Of a stretch of DNA of 15,395 nucleotides, positions 7,472 to 13,600 are shown piece by piece. A model generated the notes under the pieces. The model saw nothing but the letters and a program-made list of their open reading frames with translations, did no database searches and had not been told where the DNA came from. The position numbers were made by a program, and so were the translations under genes. The DNA lies in assembly GCA_021850505.1 (NCBI GenBank), contig JAJZLW010000067.1, forward strand, positions 1 through 15,395, read 5' to 3'. Each line of letters opens with the position of its first letter. The stretch's first letter is position 1. The stretch is from Thermoplasmata archaeon. GTDB lineage: Archaea; Thermoplasmatota; Thermoplasmata; Thermoplasmatales; Thermoplasmataceae.

Positions 7472-8163
7472 TACTGCTTCCTCCTCCTCTGTGGAGAGAG
7501 TCTACCAACCTTTCTTCCAGGCGGTGCCCCTCTGCCAACCGTACTCGGTCTTCCAACATGCTGGTGGTTCCCTCCACCGTGTGGATGGTTGATCGCATTC
7601 ATTGCCACACCCCTGACCGAGTAGGGTCTTTTTGCTTTGCTTCTCAGGAAGTGAGCTGTCTTTCCCGCTTTGAGTACCGGGACATCCCTCGCGCCTGATC
7701 CTGCAATAGTTCCTATTGTTGCAAGGCAGGATGGATGGAACCCTCTCATCTTACCAGATGGCAGCTTTAACGTCACAACATCACCATGACTGACAACGAG
7801 GGCACTGCTCCCGGCAGTTCTGCACATTTTCCCGCCATCCCCTGGGTGACTTTCAATATTGTGCACAACATAACCGTCAGGAACATTGCCAAGCGTGGTG
7901 GTCAACCCGTCAGATGGCCTGCCTTCCATTGATACATTTACCGTCTGTCCCACATAAGCGCCATTAAAAGCAATCTGGTAGTTGGTATCTGTCTTATCCC
8001 TCAGGAGTAGCAGGGGAGCATTTCTCCCGGGAGCATGTATTATGTCTTCAACCCTGTACTCTCCAGGTTTAAGATGAACCGGCTTTGCAACATGTCTGTG
8101 GCTTGGGCTTCTATACACAAGTCCGCCTTTCCCTCTTCTTTGTGGTATTATATGTTTTCCCAT
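7471..8163 (-). CDS. rpl2: 50S ribosomal protein uL2 (L2)
   Basis: Large-subunit protein of 230 residues needed for the peptidyl-transferase centre and subunit joining. The strongest signature is residues 188-202, [15 protein letters not shown], which contains the conserved histidine region near the active site. Also present are the archaeal N-terminus ([14 protein letters not shown]), [15 protein letters not shown] at about 110-124 and [13 protein letters not shown]. The ATG at 8163 is preceded by GAGGGAT. A 10-nt gap separates it from uL23, and it shares one base with uS19. Confidence 0.98.
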   Translation of the reverse strand: MGKHIIPQRRGKGGLVYRSPSHRHVAKPVHLKPGEYRVEDIIHAPGRNAPLLLLRDKTDTNYQIAFNGAYVGQTVNVSMEGRPSDGLTTTLGNVPDGYVVHNIESHPGDGGKMCRTAGSSALVVSHGDVVTLKLPSGKMRGFHPSCLATIGTIAGSGARDVPVLKAGKTAHFLRSKAKRPYSVRGVAMNAINHPHGGGNHQHVGRPSTVGRGAPPGRKVGRLSPQRRRKQ

Positions 8164-8173
8164 CTTCTATCCC

Positions 8174-8431
8174 TCAGAACAAACCTATTCTTCCAGCCAG
8201 ATCATCGGCTGAGAAGTCACTCGAAAGTTTCACAATTGCCTTCTTACCCTTCATTGTTGTCATTACCCTTACGCTGTCAACCCTAACCTGGTACATTGAT
8301 TCAACCTCTTTTTTTATCTGATCCTTTGTGGCTTTATTGTGTACCAGAAAAACTATCTTATTTTCCCTCTCTGTCATGAGCATAGTTTTCTCAGTCGCAA
8401 CTGGTGAATATATTACTTCTTTGATTCTCAT
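8174..8431 (-). CDS. rpl23: 50S ribosomal protein uL23 (L23)
   Basis: Protein of the exit-tunnel rim, docking site for signal recognition particle and other nascent-chain factors; 85 residues, normal for archaea. It has the family pattern SPVATEKTMLMTERENKIVF and VHNKATKDQIKKEVESMYQV followed by VDSVRVMTTMKGKKAIVKL. GGAGG lies upstream of the ATG, and 1 nt separates it from the uL4 stop. Confidence 0.97.
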   Translation of the reverse strand: MRIKEVIYSPVATEKTMLMTERENKIVFLVHNKATKDQIKKEVESMYQVRVDSVRVMTTMKGKKAIVKLSSDFSADDLAGRIGLF

Positions 8432-8432
8432 C

Positions 8433-9197
8433 CTACTTTTCCTCCAGTTTTTTTATTGCAGAACTCGTAAAAATTGCAAACCTGCCGGGGTTTCCACCAG
8501 GTGCAAGTTTGGTCAAACTCAGGCCTCCAGGTGCAGTTACCTCTATACCAGGAATGGATCTGAATGCTGATAGATCCTTTGGATTATTTGTAACAATCAG
8601 GATTCCCTTTGGAGATCTGTATCGCCTGCCTCTCATCTTTCCCCTTCCAGCCCTTACTTTTCTTCCGTTCTTTATCCTGTCTATTTCTTCCGTAACCCCG
8701 ATATTCCTGAGGAATGAGACTGCATCTCGCGTCTTTTTTATCGTCTCAATGCGATCATCAACAACTACTGGAAGCGTTAGTTCGTCAGGAACAATGTGAC
8801 CCCTGTTCTTAACAAGATCCCTTTTTGCAGTGCCGGATATGGCAGATCTTCTTGCAAGAATTCTTTCCTTTCTGTTAATCTTGAGAAAGAGGTTTTTATC
8901 TGACCTTGGAGAATGAGCGCTGCGTCCACCAACCATGCTTGCCAGTATCACACCTCTTGATCCACCTGATACTCTTGGAAGCCTGGCCACCCCATGATTT
9001 GCACCAAGGTTCTGGCCGACTCTTCTCATTCCCGCAAATGGATAACTACCATATGGCTGCCTCTTACTGAGACTTATTGCACGAAAAGCTTTCCTGATAA
9101 GATCGCTGCGTACTTCGGATGCGAAAACTTCAGGGAGATCAACCTCCCCTGATACCTTGCCATCGAGACCATAAATATTACACTTCAGTTTAATCAC
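8433..9197 (-). CDS. rpl4: 50S ribosomal protein uL4 (L4)
   Basis: Large-subunit protein of 254 residues with a long loop that reaches the exit tunnel. It shows DLPEVFASEVRSDLIRKAFR near the N-terminus, the loop region GSYPFAGMRRVGQNLGANHG (about 50-69) with SAHSPRSDK, and the late basic motif RAGRGKMRGRRYRSPKG (about 182-198) of archaeal/eukaryotic L4. The start is GTG at 9197, overlapping the uL3 stop region by 8 nt; no ATG lies nearby and no strong Shine-Dalgarno sequence is seen, so coupling to uL3 is likely. E. coli L4 represses its own operon; whether that holds here is unknown. Confidence 0.95.
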   Translation of the reverse strand: MIKLKCNIYGLDGKVSGEVDLPEVFASEVRSDLIRKAFRAISLSKRQPYGSYPFAGMRRVGQNLGANHGVARLPRVSGGSRGVILASMVGGRSAHSPRSDKNLFLKINRKERILARRSAISGTAKRDLVKNRGHIVPDELTLPVVVDDRIETIKKTRDAVSFLRNIGVTEEIDRIKNGRKVRAGRGKMRGRRYRSPKGILIVTNNPKDLSAFRSIPGIEVTAPGGLSLTKLAPGGNPGRFAIFTSSAIKKLEEK

Positions 9198-10188
9198 CCT
9201 GTTTAGATTCTATTGAAACATAAGTAAGCGTTATCTTTTCAGTTGACTGAACCTGCTGCCTGGAGCTGTCCCTGAACTTCACAAGCCTTTTTGATGGCCC
9301 AGGAATAGATCCATGTAGAAGAACGAAGTCGCTCCTGACAAGCCCGTAACCAGTAAAACCACCCTTAGGATTAACCATTGACACATTTTCCTTACCTGAA
9401 ACCAGCAGGACCCTGATATTATGGGCGGTTCTCTGCTGATAACCCATCTGACCTGCCTGGGGAACTGTATTTCTGACCCAGTCCGGATGCCATGGTCCAA
9501 GTGTCCCAATCATCCTTCTGTGCTTTCTGTTCTTTCTTGGAAGCAGCTTGACTCCAAATCTTTCAACGTGACCAGTAAATCCCTTGCCTTTGGTCACGCC
9601 GATAACGTCAACGAACTGCCCCTCTTTGGAAAAGTCTGAAAAATGAATTTCCTTGCCAAGTTTCTCACGTGCAAGTTTAATCCTGTCCGGAATACCGCCT
9701 CCGCCAACCCTTAATTCAAACAGGTCAGGTTTCTTTGAAGGCACACCGGTCAGAACCGAAGGGTTTGTCGCCACAACCAGTCTCACATCGTCTATTTCAG
9801 ATACCCTCGCCTCATCCAGCGTTTTTGTTACCTTTTTTCTATCATTGATTCTCTTTGTCAGATCTGAATCGAGATTTTCGGCCCATTCCTCACCAGCAAC
9901 ATACAATCCATTTATTGAGTCTGAATAGAATCTTATTGCAAGTACTCTGAGTGGTGGCACCTCAATTACGGTCACGGCACTCATGATGCTCTGGCCTGCT
10001 GTTACGCTTGATTTACGATAATCAACCATCTCAACATGCGTCATTCCAACTTTGTATCCTGCGAATCCCTGTACCTTTGGGTTACCATCTATCTCGGGCC
10101 AGCTTCTGATCCGACCTGTCGGTGAAGCAGCTCTTTTTCTTGGATAATATGCAGTAGACCCTCTCCTCGAGTGATGTGGCGTAGCCAT
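9190..10188 (-). CDS. rpl3: 50S ribosomal protein uL3 (L3), first gene of the operon
   Basis: Large-subunit protein of 332 residues that reaches toward the peptidyl-transferase centre. The N-terminus MATPHHSRRGSTAYYPRKRA is archaeal/eukaryotic in type. Further landmarks are FAGYKVGMTHVEMVD (42-56), VIGVTKGKGFTGHVERFGVK (about 195-214), GTLGPWHPDW with W233 and W237, and VPQAGQMGYQQRTAHN (about 242-257). The ATG at 10188 has GGGATGA upstream. It is the first gene after the divergent promoter region and is preceded by a leader of about 105 nt with possible structure. Confidence 0.98.
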   Translation of the reverse strand: MATPHHSRRGSTAYYPRKRAASPTGRIRSWPEIDGNPKVQGFAGYKVGMTHVEMVDYRKSSVTAGQSIMSAVTVIEVPPLRVLAIRFYSDSINGLYVAGEEWAENLDSDLTKRINDRKKVTKTLDEARVSEIDDVRLVVATNPSVLTGVPSKKPDLFELRVGGGGIPDRIKLAREKLGKEIHFSDFSKEGQFVDVIGVTKGKGFTGHVERFGVKLLPRKNRKHRRMIGTLGPWHPDWVRNTVPQAGQMGYQQRTAHNIRVLLVSGKENVSMVNPKGGFTGYGLVRSDFVLLHGSIPGPSKRLVKFRDSSRQQVQSTEKITLTYVSIESKQGD

Positions 10189-10297
10189 ATATTTTCATCC
10201 CAAAAGACCGTTACACGTTTATCGCGAAGGAAAATCCATTCAGAGATCCCCGCTATGTTGGGTTGCATTAAGCATTGCCCATAGTGTATGGTCTTGC
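10189..10297 (-). ncRNA. Putative structured 5' leader of the ribosomal operon mRNA
   Basis: The box A predicts a transcription start near 10296, so the uL3 message would begin with about 105 untranslated nt. In the RNA, AAGACC near the 5' end (10295-10290) can pair with GGUCUU (10209-10204), which directly precedes the GGGAU ribosome binding site of uL3. Between them lies an imperfect hairpin at about 10284-10253, with outer arms CUAUG and CAUAG and inner UGC/GCA. A competing small hairpin CCAUA/UAUGG lies at 10291-10279. All pairings were found by eye, without energy calculation. A regulatory role, such as autoregulation by a ribosomal protein, is inference only. Confidence 0.35.
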
Positions 10298-10317
10298 AGC
10301 CGTAGAGTAAAAGACAC

Positions 10318-10330
10318 TATATAAATATTC
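10318..10330 (-). promoter_or_regulatory. Archaeal promoter (box A/TATA) of the ribosomal operon
   Basis: On the minus strand the sequence reads GAATATTTATATA. It contains a perfect archaeal box A TTTATATA (10325-10318) preceded by an A/T-rich stretch that can serve as BRE. It is the best TATA match in the intergenic region and points toward uL3. Transcription should start about 25 bases downstream, near 10296. Confidence 0.75.
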
Positions 10331-10379
10331 CACCAGTTCAGTAAAGTATGGCATAAAATCCCAATATCAGGATAGAACA

Positions 10380-10399
10380 TTGAAATCATATTATTTCAA
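10380..10399. repeat. 20-bp inverted repeat, arms TTGAAAT/ATTTCAA
   Basis: Two perfect 7-base arms separated by 6 bases, lying about 55 bp upstream of the uL3 box A. It could be an operator or a small hairpin. A perfect 7-base arm pair is not rare by chance in an A/T-rich region of 440 bp, so significance is low on its own. Confidence 0.4.
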
Positions 10400-10540
10400 A
10401 CAGGGAAAAAGTTTCAACAAAGGTAGTTAGTCCGATGCGGTATCCTTTATTTTATTTGTATCTAAAAAATCAATGACCTTCAACAACGATCAAGTCTTCA
10501 TGATTAAAAAGTATCTTCCAACGTGGTCTAAAATCAAGAT
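10400..10540. other. Intergenic stretch without recognisable gene
   Basis: The middle of the 442-bp gap between the divergent uL3 and TPR genes is A/T-rich. It holds no open reading frame with a plausible ribosome binding site, no tRNA-like fold and no clear terminator. A T-rich run near 10446-10458 was the only compositional feature seen. It most likely serves as upstream promoter DNA for both directions. Confidence 0.5.
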
Positions 10541-10550
10541 ATTATTTAAT
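10541..10550 (+). promoter_or_regulatory. Candidate box A for the TPR gene
   Basis: The sequence ATTATTTAAT, preceded by AATCAAGAT, is the best-placed A/T box on the plus strand for the TPR gene and would start transcription near 10570. An alternative is TATTTAAA at 10589-10596 inside the inverted repeat, which would give a message with a leader of only about 10 nt. The sequence does not decide between them. Confidence 0.3.
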
Positions 10551-10584
10551 AGGTTGAAAGAATTTAGATTAGAGTTACCAGTTC

Positions 10585-10604
10585 ATGTTATTTAAACATA
10601 ACAT
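10585..10604. repeat. 20-bp inverted repeat, arms ATGTTAT/ATAACAT, upstream of the TPR gene
   Basis: Perfect 7-base arms with a 6-base spacer (TTAAAC), ending 26 bases before the TPR start codon. The layout (7-6-7) equals that of the repeat at 10380-10399, with different arm sequences. Its position, overlapping a possible box A or lying just downstream of the other candidate, fits a repressor operator. That reading is inference. Confidence 0.45.
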
Positions 10605-10630
10605 CGGGTAAAGTTTGCAAGAGGTCATTA

Positions 10631-13600
10631 ATGGTTATCGAAGGAAATTCAGAAGAGCCTGAAGATCAACAGATGGAGTATAGGTATAAGACTGGAGCAT
10701 CAGGTTCTGCCAAGGCAAGCGATGAAGAATCGATTAACAAATTTATGAAAGAAGTTGAGGAAAATCCCAAGAATGCCTCAGCTCATAACAACCTTGGAGT
10801 TGCCCTTTTCAACCTGGGACGGCACGATGAATCAGTCAAGGCATTCAATGACGCAATATCCCTGAATCCAAACGAAGCAACCTATTACTATAACAGGGGC
10901 CTGGCATACTACAATCTATCTATGACAAACGAGGCGCTGGCAGATTTTACCAGGGCCATCAGGATAACCCCCGGTGAGGCCAATTATCACTACAACAAAG
11001 CCATTCTTCTTCATGATATTGGCAAGACCGATGAGTCTCTCAAAGAATTTAACGAAGCAATAAAGCTTAACCCAAGGGACCCTGACTATTATAACGACAG
11101 AGCAAATATATTCAGTGAATTAGGTAAATTTAACGAGGCGCTGCAGGACTACAAGGATGCTATAGAACTGAATCCAAGGGATCCAGGTTACCATGATAAT
11201 AAGGGCAATGCTCTTTTCAATGCAGGCCGGGTTGATGAAGCCATAAAAGAATACAGGGAAGCTCTTAAACTGGATCCGTACGATCCTGTCATACATGCTG
11301 ATTTTGCAGTTGTTCTTTCCAGGCTCGGAAAATATGAGGAGGCCCTCTGGGAATATAATGAGGCTGTAAAGCTTAGTCCTGCCGACGACATACTCCATTA
11401 CGAAAGGGCCATGGTTCTCGAAAAACTGGGAAAAACACAGGATGCACTGAAGGAGGTTGATCAGGCACTAACCCTTAACGAAAATTATCCAGATTATGTT
11501 ATTGAAAAGGCAAGGCTTCATCAGAAACTTGGCCAGACAGAGGAGGCATCCAAGAGTTATAAAAAATCTATAGACCTGGGCCTTGGTACGGCTGAGATAC
11601 ATTACAGCTATGGGTTACTTCTATACAAACTTGGCAACTACCAGGAAGCTTTACCAGAATTTGAAACCTCCCTGGGAATGAAGGACAGCATAGATTGCAG
11701 GATAAATAAAGCATTCACACTTGTCCAGCTTGGCAGAACAGAGGATGCCATAAGGGAATTTTCCCGCGTCCTTGCTGTGGAAAAGAACAATCCTGAGATC
11801 TATTACCAGCAGGCTAAACTTAATTTTGATGCTGGAAGGCTGGATGTTGCTCTTGATTCAATAACAAAGGCAATATCGCTCGATTTTGACAACAATGATT
11901 ATCACTTCAGGAAGGCAAAAATACTCGGAGAAATGGGTAAGTCACAGGAGGAAGAGGTTGAACTGGAATACCTATTAGGGAAAGAACCAGATAACCCCGA
12001 TTATCATTATGAATTAGCTCTGGTATATTACGAACAGAAGAAATTTGATGAGGCGTTGACTGAGGTAAATGTTTCAATCAAGGCGAAACCCGACAATCCA
12101 CAGTACCAGGAACTCCGCGGAAAAATAATGCTGAATTTAGGAAACGTTAAAGATGCAATACAGAACTATGACGAGGCAATAAAAAGTGATCCGAATAACC
12201 CGGATTTCATGTATAACAAGGGAAGGACGCTATACGATCTCGGAAGACTGGAAGAGGCCCTGGAATCTGTAAATGCCGCAATCCAGCTGGCACCAAACAA
12301 CGCTGATTATAGAGAATTACGAGGCATATTGAAACTCAAACTTGGAAAGTATGACGAGAGCATTCAGGATGTAGATTACGCGATCAAGGTAAAGAACAAG
12401 AGCGATGATCTCCATTTCAACAGAGGATTTCTGTGCATACAGTTGGGAAGATACACTGAGGCCCTCAAGGAGTTCAACGAATCCATAAAGCTCAATCCAA
12501 ACAATGCAATGTATCATTATTACAAAGCACAGTCACTACTTACATTCAACGAATCCGACGAAGCACTCAAATCCCTCTCAGAGGCAATCAAGATAGATCC
12601 GGATCAACCAGATTACCACAGAGACAAGGCATCCATTCTTTTGAGATCCGGAAGGAATGACGAATCCCTCGAGGAGGTTGATCTTGCACTGAAGCTCAAC
12701 AGCAATGATCCTGTATCACACTACATAAAGGGAAAAGTACTCACAGCAGGAAGAAGATACAAGGAGGCATCAACAGAGCTCGAGGAAGCAATAAACATAG
12801 ATCCGACAAAACCGGAATACCATGCGGATCTTGCATCTGTACTCCTCAATCTGTCAAGATACGATGATTCACTCAAAGAATACGATCTTGCAATATCATC
12901 CGGTGATCGATCGGAATACCACATAGGAAAGACCCATGTCCTGAATGCAATGAAGAGATACGACGATGCAATAGATGAATGTGACAGGGCAATATCCATG
13001 GATCCAAAGAATCCTGAATATTACGCTGAAAAAGCGCTTGTATACAGCGACATGCAGGATTTTGAACATGCACTTGAGACGATAGACCGGGCAATAGAAA
13101 TTAACCCAAGAAAGGCGGCATTAAAGGTTCAGAAGGGAAACATACTGGTTGCGAAGAAGGATTTCGGGACAGCTATAAGGATATTCGACCAGGCAATTCT
13201 AGGTAATCCAAGCAATGCTGAATATCATAGTTTCAAAGCCCAGGCTCTTGCCCAGGTTCCGAAATATCAGGAAGCAATAAAGGAAAGCAATGAAGCAATC
13301 CGTCTGGATCCAAAGAACCCTGAATTTCATTTCATAAAAGGAAACATACTTTACAGTATGGGAAGACCCGATGATGCATCAAAGGAATACCAGGAGGCAG
13401 TCAACTTAAGACCAAATGATCCCGTCTATCACTACAATATAGGCAGGGTTCTCCAGGAGAGGGAAAAATACACCGAAGCGCTTGTTGAATACCAGAGCGC
13501 ACTGAAGATCAACCCCGACGATCCGGATATAATTTGGAGGATCGGTTCCATACTTGAGAAGCAAAAAAATCTCAAGGATGCGCTTTCGAGATATCATTCT

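Noticed and set aside
99..9928. Plus-strand open frames of 60-120 codons across the ribosomal operon
   Set aside because: All lie opposite well-identified ribosomal genes and show no family resemblance; they are antisense shadows.
10219..10239. Six-codon upstream reading frame (MDFPSR) in the uL3 leader
   Set aside because: It has no convincing ribosome binding site, is very short, and such frames arise readily by chance; no sign of attenuation was seen.
10279..10291. CCATA-GTG-TATGG palindrome as an operator
   Set aside because: The arms are only five bases, and one arm is shared with a larger competing hairpin in the leader; it was kept only as part of the leader description.
10240..10300. 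tRNA or C/D box RNA in the uL3 leader
   Set aside because: No T-arm sequence, no cloverleaf pairing and no paired C and D boxes could be found; only simple hairpins are present.
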